Of a stretch of DNA of 64,000 nucleotides, positions 49,784-60,184 are shown one piece after another (the first letter of the stretch is position 1; each line of letters begins with the position of its first letter). The translations under genes were made by a program, and so were the position numbers. The DNA lies in contig NC_064846.1 of assembly GCF_024166365.1 (NCBI RefSeq), positions 26,619,866 to 26,683,865 of the forward strand, given 5' to 3'. The notes under the pieces were generated by a model. That model ran no database searches and was not told where the DNA came from. It saw only the letters and a list, made by a program, of their open reading frames with translations. The stretch comes from Elephas maximus indicus (lineage: Eukaryota; Chordata; Mammalia; Proboscidea; Elephantidae).

Positions 49784-49982
49784 CCATTGTCGCAGAGTGG
49801 ATTCTGACTCACGGCAACTCCATGTGTTACACAGTAGAACTGCTCCGTACGGTTTTCTTGGCTATAATCTTTATGGAAGCCGATCGCCAGGCCTTTCTTC
49901 CACCCACACTACTGGGTGAGTTTAAACTGCCAACCTTCTGGTTAGTAGTTGAGCACAAAACCGTTTGAACCACCCAAGGACC
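49784..49982 (-). mobile_element. AfroSINE, antisense
   Basis: AAACCCATTGTCGCAGAGTGG to GTTTGAACCACCCAAGGACC. Confidence 0.88.
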
Positions 49983-50282
49983 TGCCTCACCCTCAGATGC
50001 TCCCTACTGCATCCAGATAACGGCCTGGCCTCTGCCCTGGGCTGACCTGCCCTCACTGTTTCCTACAAATCTCCAGCCCCTTTCCACCCCTGAGCCTCTG
50101 CTCATACGTTTTCTCTACCTGGAATGTTCTTCTTCCTCCTTCCTGCTCAGCTGTCGTTTTCTCTTTTTGCCCCCTCAGCACCTAGCAGAGGACTAGGCAC
50201 ATGGACAGCACTGAACAAAGATGTGTTCATGGATTTATTAAAATGGGAGAAGGATAAGCTGGGCTGAGGCACTGTTAACTCT

Positions 50283-50440
50283 CGAAACTCATTGCTGTCG
50301 AGGCGATTCCAACTCACAGCGACCCTACAGGACAGAGTAGAACTGCTCCATACAGTTTCCAAGGAGCACCTGGTGGATTTGAACTGCTGACCTTTTGGTT
50401 AACAGCCAGAGCACTTAACCACTACACCACCACGTTTCCA
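50283..50440 (-). mobile_element. AfroSINE, antisense
   Basis: AACTCATTGCTGTCGAGGCG to CCACTACACCACCACGTTTCC; flanking GAGGCACTGTT and AAGGCACTGTT look like its target duplication. Confidence 0.92.
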
Positions 50441-50517
50441 AGGCACTGTTGGTGACATGAAATGTCTCAGGGAAAGTACAGGGAGTGCTGAGTTTTCTGG
50501 CACTAGGACATTGAGCA

Positions 50518-50712
50518 GGAGTCCCCGGGTGGTGCACATGATTAAGCTCTGAGCTACTGAATGATTGAACCCACTCAGAGGTGCCTCGGAACTAAGGCCT
50601 GACAATCTGCTTCCGAAAGGTCACAGCCTTGGAAACTAGGGAACAGTTCTGCTCTGCACACATGGGGTCACATGAGAATTGACTCAAAGGCAACTAACAA
50701 CAGCAACAGGAC
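50518..50712 (+). mobile_element. AfroSINE, long-body subtype
   Basis: GGAGTCCCCGGGTGGTGCAC head to CACATGGGGTCACATGAG; tail ACTAACAACAGCAAC. Confidence 0.87.
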
Positions 50713-50747
50713 CTTGGGCAAATGATTCACCCATCTCTGGGCCCCAG

Positions 50748-50913
50748 TTGGAAACCCTGGTGGTGCAGTGGTTAAGAACTACAGCTGCTAACCAGAAGGT
50801 CAGCAGTTTGAATTCACCACGCACTCTTTGGAAACCGTATGGGGCAGTTCTACTCTGTCCTAATAGGGTCGCTATGAGTGGACAGCAACAGGTTTAGTTT
50901 TGGGTTGGGTTTG
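50748..50913 (+). mobile_element. AfroSINE
   Basis: GGAAACCCTGGTGGTGCAGTGG head to GGTCGCTATGAGTGGACAGC. Confidence 0.92.
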
Positions 50914-50934
50914 GGCCCCAGTTTAGGGCACCCT

Positions 50935-51145
50935 GGTGGCACAGTGGTTAAAGTGCTTTGCTGCAAACCAAAAGGTTGGTGGTTTGAGCTCACCGGCCGC
51001 TCCTCGGAAGAAAGATGTGACAGCCTGCTTCTGTAAAAAGATTTACAGCCTTGGAAACCCTACGGGGCAGTTCTACTCTGTCCTATAGGGTCGCTATGAG
51101 TCGGAACCCACTCGATGGCAACAGGTTTGCTTTTGGTTTGGGGCC
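50935..51145 (+). mobile_element. AfroSINE variant, ends 103 bases from the frameshifted XPNPEP2 exon
   Basis: GGGCACCCTGGTGGCACAGTGG head, CGCTCCTCGGAAGAAAGATG body and a near-consensus GGTCGCTATGAGTCGGAACC tail. Confidence 0.92.
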
Positions 51146-51247
51146 CCAGCTTTAGCCTCTGTAAAATGAAAGGGCTTTGGGCAGAGTGATTGCTTGGGTA
51201 CTCCTTGGGTGAAGGTGGGTAGGGGACGTCGGGGATCCAATGCCTAC

Positions 51248-51306
51248 CTTTTGGAAAGCAGAGGGGGTGCCCCAGTGGACTGTTCTGGTGATATCTGGTT
51301 CCATCC
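51248..51306 (-). pseudogene. XPNPEP2: XPNPEP2 exon (about human exon 15) carrying the frameshift
   Basis: Acceptor TCACAG|G, donor AAG|GTAGGC. Reads GAT GGA ACC (DGT) and then AGATATCACC, where the family needs two more bases to give T-D-I-T-R-T. Beyond the gap the correct frame resumes as DITRTVHWGTPSAFQK. Length 59 nt against the 61 required by both neighbours' phases. Confidence 0.95.
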
Positions 51307-51569
51307 CTGTGAAGAAGGAAAGTCACTATGTCCAGCTCTGACGAACATTTGGGGGTAGGGATCCCAGCCATGTGGTTTCCTGGCAAGGCCGGAATGGGGG
51401 TGGCGTAGGAGGCAGAAGGGAAAAGCTAGCTACCATCATCAAAATCTCACCTGCTATCAAGTTAAAAACCACCATGCTGTCTGACAGTTCCGATCCCCTC
51501 CATACATATCCCACCCATTTTAGCTGTTTTGTAAACCCAGGTGTCCTTGAGTCAAGCTGGTTCTAAAAG

Positions 51570-52010
51570 CAAGGCTTCTCACAGGCTCCCTGGGAGGCAG
51601 AAGGGACTGTCCCCTTTTTGCAGGTAGGGAAACTGAGGTCCAGAGAGATTACATGATCCTAACACTCTCACTCATTCAGATAGCTATTTACTACTTATAG
51701 ACACTTTTGCAGCCCACCCCCCCCCCAGAAGGGTAGCAGAACAGGCCTTATTATTCCCATTTCACAGATGAGGCAATTGAGGTCAGGAGACCAGTTCCCT
51801 CTTTGAGCATTAGTGAAGCCAGGCCTGGCTTCCACGCAGTTTTCTCCACTGTGAACATGGATCTGACCCAGTGATTGATTTGCTCAGAGTCACAGTGAGT
51901 CAAAGCCAAAAGGTCTGACTCCCAACCACTGTGGCTGCAGCTCTTCACCAGGAGAACCCCTGTGGCCACCTGAGGGGGTAGGAGAAATGGCCCCAGGGCC
52001 TGTGGCTCCT
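51570..52010 (-). mobile_element. MIR/L2-like fragments
   Basis: GGTAGGGAAACTGAGGTCCAG at 51624 and TCCCATTTCACAGATGAGG at 51755. Otherwise unrecognised intron. Confidence 0.55.
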
Positions 52011-52287
52011 CACCGGGAGCAGGTCACAGGGCACAGCGCCTTCTTCAGAAGGAGAGAAGAGGAAGCGAGGTGACCATTTCCCCGGCCTCACCCTGTTCTG
52101 AACACGCCCCAGATCCAGCAACGCCCCCACAAGTTTACTTCCCCTTTGTGCATCGGCCTTCTCAGTCACACAGCACCGAAGTGATGCCGAGCGAAGGTTG
52201 CTAAATGGAGCGCCGCCATGCTGGCTCCTGGGCAGCGCCACGCAAACAGCCTTTGTCGTTTAGCACATTCGCCATTTCCATAGGGCT

Positions 52288-52492
52288 TAGGGTTGCTGTG
52301 GAGTCAACTCCGACTCACAGCAACCTCATGTGTGTCAGAGTAGAACTGTGCTCCACTGGGTTTTCAATGGCTGATTTTTGGGAAGTAAGTCACCAGGCCT
52401 TTCTTCCGAGGCATCTCTGGGTGGACTTGAACCGCCAACCTTTTAGTTAGCAGCCAAGAATGTTAACCGTTTGCACCACTCAGGGACTCCTT
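52288..52492 (-). mobile_element. AfroSINE, long-body subtype, antisense
   Basis: TTAGGGTTGCTGTGGAGTCAA to GCACCACTCAGGGACTCC. CCATAGGG on both sides may be a target duplication. Confidence 0.9.
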
Positions 52493-53475
52493 CCATAGGG
52501 TAGAGGCTGGGAAATTGTCCACTACTACTGCTTGCTACTCCATCAGTTCAGCAAGCCCCTGCCTTCCTCCCACCCCAAGCTTCTCATGGTCCACTTGCTT
52601 CTTAGACGATAAGAGAAAATCTTTCAGGTCAGCTCAGCTCCAGTGTGAATGATTGACCACACATTTGTAAGGAACAGGGTTAGCTTGTTCTGCAAGGTGG
52701 TCATGTTCAAGTATTCAGGCTGTGCATGGTATGAAGGCAACACCCAGGGGCGGGTTAACCAGTAAGCACGGTATGCCCTGGATATGCACGGGTTTAATTG
52801 TATTTACTTGCTAATCTGTGGTGAGCAATTTCACACGGTTTCACCACACAATCGATGTGGTGGGGGGACATGTGAAACTGTGCACTGTGGATTGGTGGGA
52901 AGGCACAATTGGGCCTGGGCGTACCTCGCTTATTGGGCAATCCGGCCCTGGTAACACATCTAAAGGGGTGTCGTTCACTTCATGGTTATATACTCATATG
53001 AAGGAGTGTACTTAGGTGGACACACAGATTGTGGAGTCCTGGTGCAGGGGAGAGCACCCTTCTCCATAACCCCACCCATGGGTATGCACACACTCAGAGG
53101 AGTACCCACATATATCTACTCACAGACACACACCCATGCTAATAGGTGTGCCTTGTCCGAACCATGCCCTGGGCGCCCCCTGAGATTGCTTCTCTCACTG
53201 GCCTGATGCTCTTACAGGCCTGATCCTGCTCCCCCAACCTGACGTAGTCGCCTCACTTGCAGGGTGGGAGGGGGTGGAGGAGGGTGCATGGTGCTGGTGG
53301 TGCATGGGCCGTGTTCAGGGCGTGCATGAGTGGATGAGAAGATGGGTGCCCGTGTAGCCCGGTTGTTCAGACTGAGTAATAATATGCAAACTTAGAAAAC
53401 CATTTTCCTTCTCATGAAGGTACAGCATGGGCAGCCCTGCTGTTATGGTCTCTGCGTGTTTCCCGCTATGCAGGG
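52493..53475. other. XPNPEP2 intron, unrecognised
   Basis: About 1 kb of unique-looking DNA with GGTGCATGG-type imperfect repeats at 53270-53340; no exon. Confidence 0.4.
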
Positions 53476-53682
53476 ACTCAAACCAGTTGCCATTGGTTTC
53501 GACTCACAGTGACCCCACGTGTGTCAGAGTAGAACTGTGCTCCATAGAGTTTTCAGTGGCTGATTTTTCAAAAGTAGATCACCAGGCCTTTCTTCCGAGG
53601 CACCTCTGGGTGGACTCAAACTACCAACCTTTTGGTTAGCACCTGAGCACTTAACCATTTGCATCACCCGGAGACTCTGATG
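53476..53682 (-). mobile_element. AfroSINE, long-body subtype, antisense
   Basis: CAAACCAGTTGCCATTGGTTTC to GCATCACCCGGAGACTC. Confidence 0.88.
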
Positions 53683-53884
53683 CAGGGATCCACCAGTGTG
53701 GAAATGGGAGGGCTGCTCAGCGTTCATTCAATACAGGCCTCACCTTTCTCAGGTGAGCAACCTGTGGCTCAGGATGGGAAAGACTGGGCAGGCTCTTGGC
53801 CTTTCTTGGCCCAGCCAGGTGGGGTTGGCACCCAGGGTGTCTGAGCTGAGGCAGCTAGGCAGGGAGAGGGTGGGGAGAACATAC

Positions 53885-53956
53885 CAGTATTGTCCCCCAG
53901 AATCCAGCAGGTACATTTCATCCGAGGACAGCTTGCGATGCACCTCCTTGGTTGGG
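53885..53956 (-). CDS. XPNPEP2: XPNPEP2 exon (about human exon 14), first metal ligand
   Basis: Acceptor CTCCAG|C, donor TG|GTATGT. Encodes PTKEVHRKLSSDEMYLLDSG GQY, residues 433-455, with Asp450. Confidence 0.97.
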
Positions 53957-54044
53957 CTGGAGAGGGGAGACAAGGCTGAGAAAGGAGCAGCCTGACCCTG
54001 CCCTGGGTGGGGAGGGGGTACTGAGTGACAGGAGAGGAGCCCCC

Positions 54045-54920
54045 CCACCCCTGGGGTTGGGCTTCCAGGCTAACTCCTTTGGGGAAGTCAGTATCTCCCA
54101 GAGGGCTCTGGGAGGGTACTCCGCTTCTGCTGCCAATGTCCTCAGCTCATGCCCATTTATCCTGCTAGTAGGCTCCGGCCTGGCCATCTTTTACGTAATG
54201 AGGGACAAGCCTACAGAGCCAAAGGGACATTCACAAGACCTGCAGTAGAACAATGACAGAGTGGGGCCTGGACACAGGTCCCAGAGGCTCAGGCTAGTGT
54301 TCTTTCTAGAACTTCCTGCTAACTGCCTCTGAGAGCAGAAAGGCCCTGAGAAGCCAGGCCACAGGAAGGGAGGGTCCCTTGAGGGTGGGGCCGAGGAGCA
54401 AGAGTTGGTAGGGCGGAGGAGCACCTACCCTCCCACTCTACCAGGCAGAAAGGGCTGGGGCAGAGCAGTAAAAGGCTTGGGAGAGAATTCTGGGACATGC
54501 CAGGTCATCCCTTGGAGGAGTATCTGACCTCTCCCTGCTGTGCCCATATCAGGCTGAGGCATCTGGTCAGCTTGCCCCCCAAAATTTCATCAGGCCTGCA
54601 GGTGTTAGTTTTCTATGAGGCCAAAGAGCTGGCTAGCCTACATCGTGGGCCCATTATGGTTGGTTCGGGCTGAATAAATAGGCCTTTCTCTACAGTTGCT
54701 CACGAGCTTTAAGAATTAGCTAACATAAATAACTAATAGGATGCTGAGGAAAAACATCCAAGTATATCCCTGCCTCCCTTCCAGATTCCTTAGCCCTGAG
54801 TACTCACAGAGTCCCAGGTTGTTAGGGGGAGAGATCTCTCAAACCTTTTAATTCCAAAGAGACTTCCAACCCCGGACTGAGCTCCACCCATCCCCCAGCC
54901 CCCACAGTGCTGAAGGCCTG
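54045..54920. other. XPNPEP2 intron, unrecognised
   Basis: Repeat-poor intron sequence between exons 53885-53956 and 55012-55089; the ORFs lack support. Confidence 0.4.
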
Positions 54921-55011
54921 AAATCAGAAATGGTCCCAGAGCATTCCCTTCCCTGACCTTCCCATCAGGAGCCCCCTACAGGACCCTAGAAAATTCTTTC
55001 TCCTGAGGTAC

Positions 55012-55089
55012 CTGTAGTGGGCCAGGGCAGCATTCAGGCCACTAGCAGAGATGGTTTCAAAACTGGGTCCTGAGGAGAACTCTTCTTCT
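55012..55089 (-). CDS. XPNPEP2: XPNPEP2 exon (about human exon 13)
   Basis: Acceptor TTCCAG|A, donor AG|GTACCT. Encodes EEEFSSGPSFETISASG to AALAHY, residues 407-431, with the conserved active-site His430. Confidence 0.97.
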
Positions 55090-55147
55090 CTGGAAGTCAC
55101 AAGGCAGGAATAAGGAGTAATCAAGGGGTGGGCCCACTCACTGACAG

Positions 55148-55292
55148 CCTGGATTGACACAGTGGCTGCAACAATGGGCTCAAGCCTAACAACAATTGCG
55201 AGGATGGTGCAGGACTGGGCATTGTTTCATTCTGTTGTACACAGGGTGGCTGTGAGTTGGAACCGACTCGACGGCACCTAACAACAACAATG
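55148..55292 (+). mobile_element. RTE 3'-end copy
   Basis: GACACAGTGGCTGCAACAATG, GGATGGTGCAGGACTGGGC and GGAACCGACTCGACGGCACC with CTAACAACAACAA. Only the last 145 bases of the LINE are present. Confidence 0.8.
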
Positions 55293-55989
55293 AGTGGGCC
55301 CGGGGCTAGGCTGGGCCCAGCATATCCAACCAGAACAAAATGAAAGCACAGCTGCCGCAGTCTGGGGCTGACTCCATTTAACTCCCCCAGCCCCACCTCC
55401 TGGTTCCATCTCCCCCAGCCCCATCCCGTCAAAGTCAGAGAAAGGACCATAAAAAAAAAAATAGGCATCAATTATTCCGCCTTCACCTCCGTTTCACAGA
55501 TGGGAAAACCAAGGGCTACACACCCCAAAGTGAGTTAGTGGTTAAGCAAGAGTGAAGAACCCTAGCTCTCTGTATCTGAAAACGTCCCTAGCCCTACAGC
55601 AGCGTCCTGCACCTCGAACCTGCAGTCCGCTCCACAGCCTGGGCCAAGTGTGCCCTCTCCCGAACTTGGTATTTTCCGGTGGTTCAGGGGCAGATTTGGC
55701 CCTGGCAACCCTAAGCCAGCCTTACCAAGGAGAGCGAGCCCAGGCCTGAAGCTGACACTAGGGGGCGCTGTTGGGTTGTGGCCCTTTAAGTTGTCCCACC
55801 TTGAGCAGGGACTGGGGAATGTCATCCAACATTCCCTGCCCAGCTCCCACACCACGTAAGAACTTGTAACTCCGTGTTCCAGAGACATCCCCCAAATACG
55901 AGGAAGATCTTCCCTCTTAAGTAGGAAAACCGAAGAAAATCAATTCCTCCTCCCTTCCTCCCACCCTTCCTCCTCTCCTCCGCAAAACA

Positions 55990-56202
55990 AAACAAAAAAC
56001 TCAGTTGCTGTCGAATTGGCTGACTCCTGGCAACCTCATGAGTGTCAGAGGAGAACTGCACTCCATAGTGTTTTCATTGATTGATTTTTCGGAAATAGAT
56101 CGCCAAACCTTTCTTCCGAGGTGCCCCTGGGTGAAACTCAACCCTCCAACCTTTAAGTTAGCCGCTGAGCACATTACTGTTTCACCACCCAAGGGGTCCC
56201 AT
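55990..56202 (-). mobile_element. AfroSINE, antisense, 48 bases from an exon
   Basis: AAAACTCAGTTGCTGTCGAA to TTCACCACCCAAGGGGTCCC, immediately downstream of exon 56250-56359 on the - strand. Confidence 0.87.
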
Positions 56203-56249
56203 CCCTGCCCCCAGATTCCCACACTAAAAAGATGGCGGTGGTCCTTCAC

Positions 56250-56359
56250 CCTCGCAACTTGTTCACAAGCTCTGCTCCAGAGAACTCGTCTACTGTGCCT
56301 TTGGGCACATTCTTCTCCAGCCAGACCAAGTACCGGATCACAGCCACAGCGTCCCGCAC
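56250..56359 (-). CDS. XPNPEP2: XPNPEP2 exon (about human exon 12)
   Basis: Acceptor CTCCAG|GTG, donor GG|GTGAAG. Encodes VRDAVAVIRYLVWLEKN to ELVNKLR, residues 370-405. Confidence 0.97.
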
Positions 56360-56479
56360 CTGGAGCAGGGGAAGCAGAGAAGCAGGCTAAGGTGTGGGCT
56401 CAGCCACGGGCTCAGGGGTGAAGGAGATCAGGGATGATGAGGGTCTGGGATCTGCAGCTCTAAAACCATGAGGGCTCGA

Positions 56480-56815
56480 CTGTCTATTCGATGACACGAA
56501 GGGATTATTGTTAATGCTTGTATTTATGATCATAGCATTGTGGTTATGTTTTTAAAAGAGTTCTTATCTTTAGAGATACTTACTGCAGTACCTACTGAAG
56601 TACTGAGGAAGAAATGATATCTACGATTTGAAATAATCCAGCAGTGGAGGGTGAGGGTGAAAGTGATAAATGTGGGATTAAAGATGAAACAAGTTGGCTC
56701 TGAGTTGGCTGTTGAATCTGGGTGATGGGTACTTGGGCATTCATTATGCTATTTTTTGTACCTTCTCATATGTTTTAGAATTTCCGTAAGACAAAGTTTT
56801 TAAACATGAGGTTTA
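56480..56815 (+). mobile_element. L1-like 3' fragment
   Basis: GTTCTTATCTTTAGAGATAC, ATGATATCTACGATTTG and CTGGGTGATGGGTACTTGG with AAAGTTTTTAAACATG at the end. Confidence 0.6.
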
Positions 56816-56827
56816 TCCCGATCTTCA

Positions 56828-57027
56828 AGGAGTCCCTGGGTGGTGCTTAACTACTAGCTGAAAGGTTGGCAGTTCGAAGCCACCCAGAGGTGCCTTGGAA
56901 GGAAGACGGGCCTGGCGATCCACTTCCGTAAAGATTACAGGCTTGAAAACCCTATGGAGCAGTTCTATCCTGAAACACATGGGGTCGCCATGAATTGGAA
57001 TTGACAGCACATAACAACAACAATCCC
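56828..57027 (+). mobile_element. AfroSINE, long-body subtype
   Basis: GGAGTCCCTGGGTGGTGCTT head, GCAGTTCGAAGCCACCCAG B box and a tail ending CACATAACAACAACAA. Confidence 0.92.
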
Positions 57028-57109
57028 GATTTTCACAGGAATATCAAAGAGCCTGAGCCATCCTCTAGGTGGGATGAGGAAATCGGTACAGTGAGTAAAT
57101 CATCTAATT

Positions 57110-57310
57110 TAACACTTAGAACTTGCCGGGCGGTGCTTAAATCACTTTGTGTATACTAGGTCATTTACTCCTCACAACAACCCTGTGCTACACATTAATG
57201 TTATGATCCCCATTCTACAGATGAGTTCACTGAGGCCCAGAGAGGTGAGCTTGACTTGCCCAAGGTCACCCAGCTAGCTAGTGAGTGGAGCTGGGGTTTT
57301 AACTCAGACA
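57110..57310 (-). mobile_element. MIR/L2-like fragment
   Basis: TCATTTACTCCTCACAACAACCC, TTCTACAGATGAGTTCACTG and CCCAAGGTCACCCAGC. Confidence 0.65.
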
Positions 57311-57498
57311 CCCCAGCTCCAGGGTCCAGGCGCTAAAACAATGTACTGTGGTACTGTGGGTAAGAGGTGGCCAGGAGTTTGGTGTCCATGTCTTTGTTTC
57401 ATTGCAGGTGTTCTCCAGGCTCCTTCGGAAGGATTTTCTTCCCTTGCCCATCAGACAGAGAGCTCCCCAAAGCTCTGTCTGTCTGCACGTGGACTTAC

Positions 57499-57588
57499 AT
57501 GGCTGGCCTTGAGGAGGGCCTGCTCCTTGCTGTTTTTCACTGCCTTGGTCACCATCACTGGGGAGTAGGTGTCTGCCACAAGTTTCTC
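57499..57588 (-). CDS. XPNPEP2: XPNPEP2 exon (about human exon 11)
   Basis: Acceptor TGACAG|GAG, donor CAT|GTAAGT. Encodes EKLVADTYSPVMVTKAVK to LLKASH, residues 340-369. Confidence 0.97.
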
Positions 57589-57909
57589 CTGTCAGGGGAC
57601 AGAGAGGAGGGTGGGAGGACAAAAAAGGAGATATAGAAGAACCCTCCCAGGCACAGTGATATTTTAAAAGGACGGACAGGAAGTCCCAGCGAGGGGAGTC
57701 TGCTCATTCCCTATTGTAGCAATGCCCACTCCTTCTGTGCTTTCTGACTCTTTAGGTCTTTTCCCGTCTTCCAGGTTCAGCTTAGCCCACCCTCCCATTC
57801 TCCAGGAAGGCTTCCTTGATTCATGTTGACTGAATGGCCAAAGCCCCACTTCAGGTTGAGACTTATTAGGGCTAAAGGGGAGTACCTGGCTTGGACTGGG
57901 GCAGCTCAC

Positions 57910-58105
57910 CTTGGGTATCACTTCAAAGACCCCATAAGTAGTATAGCTGGTCCCAATCCAGATCCTCACATCTCCTGAGGCGTAGGCCTGGACACTGTCT
58001 CGGACTTGGCTGTAGTCCTCGATTTGCACACACATGGCGCCTGTGCAACTGGAGTTCAGATACCTCAGCGTGTCAGAACTAAAGCGGCTCTTGTTTGTAA
58101 ACAAC
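57910..58105 (-). CDS. XPNPEP2: XPNPEP2 exon (about human exon 10)
   Basis: Acceptor CCTAG|G, donor AAG|GTGAGC. Encodes LFTNKSRFSSDTL, the NSSC sequon, then VRIWIGTSYTTYG to VIPK, residues 275-339. Confidence 0.97.
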
Positions 58106-58434
58106 CTAGGCGGGGAGGGAAGACCAGAAGGGTCCTGAGGATGTGTAAGGGCAACACAAAGGGCCAGAGGCAGACCAGGAGGCGCATAGACCCCTTATTC
58201 CTGGAGGCCAGAGGAAGCCAGCACCAGGGAGTCAAGCAGACCAGACTTGGGATACAATTGGAACAGAGGTCAAGAAGTCAGGAAAAGTCAATTGGAGGCT
58301 CCTTAGAGGGTGGTGCTGGGGCAGGCACCAAGCTCAGGGGCAGCCCCAAGGCTGCAGATGGGGAGGGGTAAGCGGCCAGGCAGTGACGAGGTAGAAGTTG
58401 AAGTCTGTGGCAGCAAGCCAAGGCAAAGCCATAC

Positions 58435-58516
58435 CTGATGGTAGAGTCGGTGAGCAGCACGTAGGAATAGAAGAAGGGATTGTACGGGATGTCGCTGCTG
58501 CGCAGGTTGAAGAGCC
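58435..58516 (-). CDS. XPNPEP2: XPNPEP2 exon (about human exon 9)
   Basis: Acceptor CTCCAG|GG, donor AG|GTATGG. Encodes LFNLRSSDIPYNPFFYSY to LTDSTI, residues 248-273. Confidence 0.96.
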
Positions 58517-58744
58517 CTGGAGAGGAGGATTGACTGGCTATTGGAGGTTGATCTGCCTGATCCAGCATTTCTAATACCTTTGCTTTGGCTCCAAAAACTC
58601 CCCAGCAGCCCACCTGCATCCTCCGCCCATGAGTGTTTTTCAGTCTCTTTTTTTTTTGGGGGGGTCTTTGAGGATCTGATGAGAGTTGCGGACATTTTGC
58701 CCCCAGAAAAATGCAAATACCCAGCCAGAAGGTAGCACACAAGT

Positions 58745-59160
58745 CTCAACGGGCTCCTAGAATTCCCAAAGCCCAGCCATGGGGGCCAGGTAAGAAGCCC
58801 TGAGGCATGTAGGGCTGCGTTGGGTGATAAGCTGGGCGTGTGAGTGCTTGGGATAGTGGTTAGGCTGTTGGGAGGTATTTGCAGGTCCGCTCACCCTTAA
58901 TGAGACAGAGGCACTTTGTCACCATGGTCAGTCCATTCTCTGGTGGCCTATGGGCTGGCCGCAGCTTGCCCTAGGTACCCTGGTTTTCTTATTCTGCATA
59001 ACTATCTCCCCCTAGCTGCTGCCCCCTTAGGCCTTCTCAGTTTCCACAGGCCAAGGCCGCACAGCTCTCAGAAATACGTGGGTACATGGCTGATTTGAGG
59101 GGAGCACAGGACACTTGGGGGCTGGGGGACCCAGGCAGCCACCCATGTCCACGTATCCAT
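58745..59160. other. XPNPEP2 intron, unrecognised
   Basis: Unique-looking intron sequence with no supported feature. Confidence 0.4.
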
Positions 59161-59166
59161 ACTCAC

Positions 59167-59268
59167 AAGCTGTCTCATCAAGTGCCGACAGAAGGACGGC
59201 CGTCGGGGCTTTGGGATGCTCCTGCATTTGGCTTCGGATGCCAGAGACTTTCTCCTGCCAGGTGCTCC
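59167..59268 (-). CDS. XPNPEP2: XPNPEP2 exon (about human exon 8)
   Basis: Acceptor TTCTAG|GG, donor T|GTGAGT. Encodes STWQEKVSGIRSQMQ to LLSALDETA, residues 214-246. Confidence 0.96.
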
Positions 59269-59356
59269 CTAGAAGCAAAGGAGACCAAAGAATGTGTCAG
59301 TGATATACCCTCTACATCTTTCCTTTGGCATTCTGTTCCTAGGAGGGCTCCCTGGT

Positions 59357-59572
59357 TGTTGTTGTTAGCTGCCATCAAGTCAATTCTGACTCACGGCGAC
59401 CCCTTGTGTTAGAATTACAGAGCAGAACTGCTCCATAGGGTTTTCTTGGCTGTAATCAGGCAGATCACCAGGCTTTTCTTCCGAGGTACTGTTGGATGTG
59501 TTTGAACTGCCAACCTTTGGGTTAGCATTTGAGCTGCAATCTGTTTGCCCCACCTAGGAGCAAACCTAGGAG
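59357..59572 (-). mobile_element. AfroSINE, long-body subtype, antisense
   Basis: GTTGTTGTTAGCTGCCATCAAG to TTTGCCCCACCTAGGAGC. AGGAGGGCTCCCT on both sides (59340 and 59569) is its target-site duplication. Confidence 0.92.
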
Positions 59573-59639
59573 GGCTCCCTTAGGGCAATAGTGTTTTTAA
59601 GCAGTGGAACCGTTTCTTCAAACAAACCCTTTGCTTGTG

Positions 59640-60180
59640 TGATTATTAAGGGCATGGGCTCTGAAGCCAGACTAGGTTCAACTCCAGGCTCTGCCATTAT
59701 TAGCTGGGTGACCTTGAGCAAGTTACTTAACTCCTCTATGTCTCACTTTTTTTTTCTTTTTTTAATGTAAATTTTTATTTATTTTTGGGTAGTTCACCTG
59801 GTTCAAGATTCTAAAGGTACAGAAGAGCGCACAGGAAAAATCTTCCTTCTCTGACCTCAAGTCAGCCAGCCTCTCTCCTCAGAGGCAGCCAACATTAACG
59901 GTTCTGGTTCAAGCTTCCAAAGTTCTTTAATGCGCTCTTCTTATAAGCAAACGCATTGTATATTTTCTTCTCCCTTTCCCCCTCTTTTTTATCGTGGTAA
60001 AATATATCTAACATAAATGTTGCCATTTTTATATGCACAATGTTGTACAACCATTCTGTCTCATTTTGCTCATCTGTAAAGTGGAGATGGATTATAATAA
60101 TAGTATTTACCTCAACTGGGTTGTTATGAGACTCAAATGCAAAAATACTTGACAAACACGAAGAATGTTATTTTGGGCAT
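59640..60180 (-). mobile_element. MIR split by an L1 tail
   Basis: GGTGACCTTGAGCAAGTTACTTAAC leads to CTCTATGTCTCACTTT, then an L1 3' end (TTTTTTTCTTTTTTTAATG to TGTACAACCATTC at about 59745-60055), then the MIR resumes with TGTCTCATTTTGCTCATCTG. Confidence 0.7.
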
Positions 60181-60184
60181 ATAG

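Noticed and set aside
51248-51306. An alternative splice acceptor or donor that might restore the XPNPEP2 frame
   Set aside because: The missing bases lie between DGT and DIT inside the exon, so shifting either splice site cannot restore the invariant sequence; both splice sites are canonical and match neighbouring phases.
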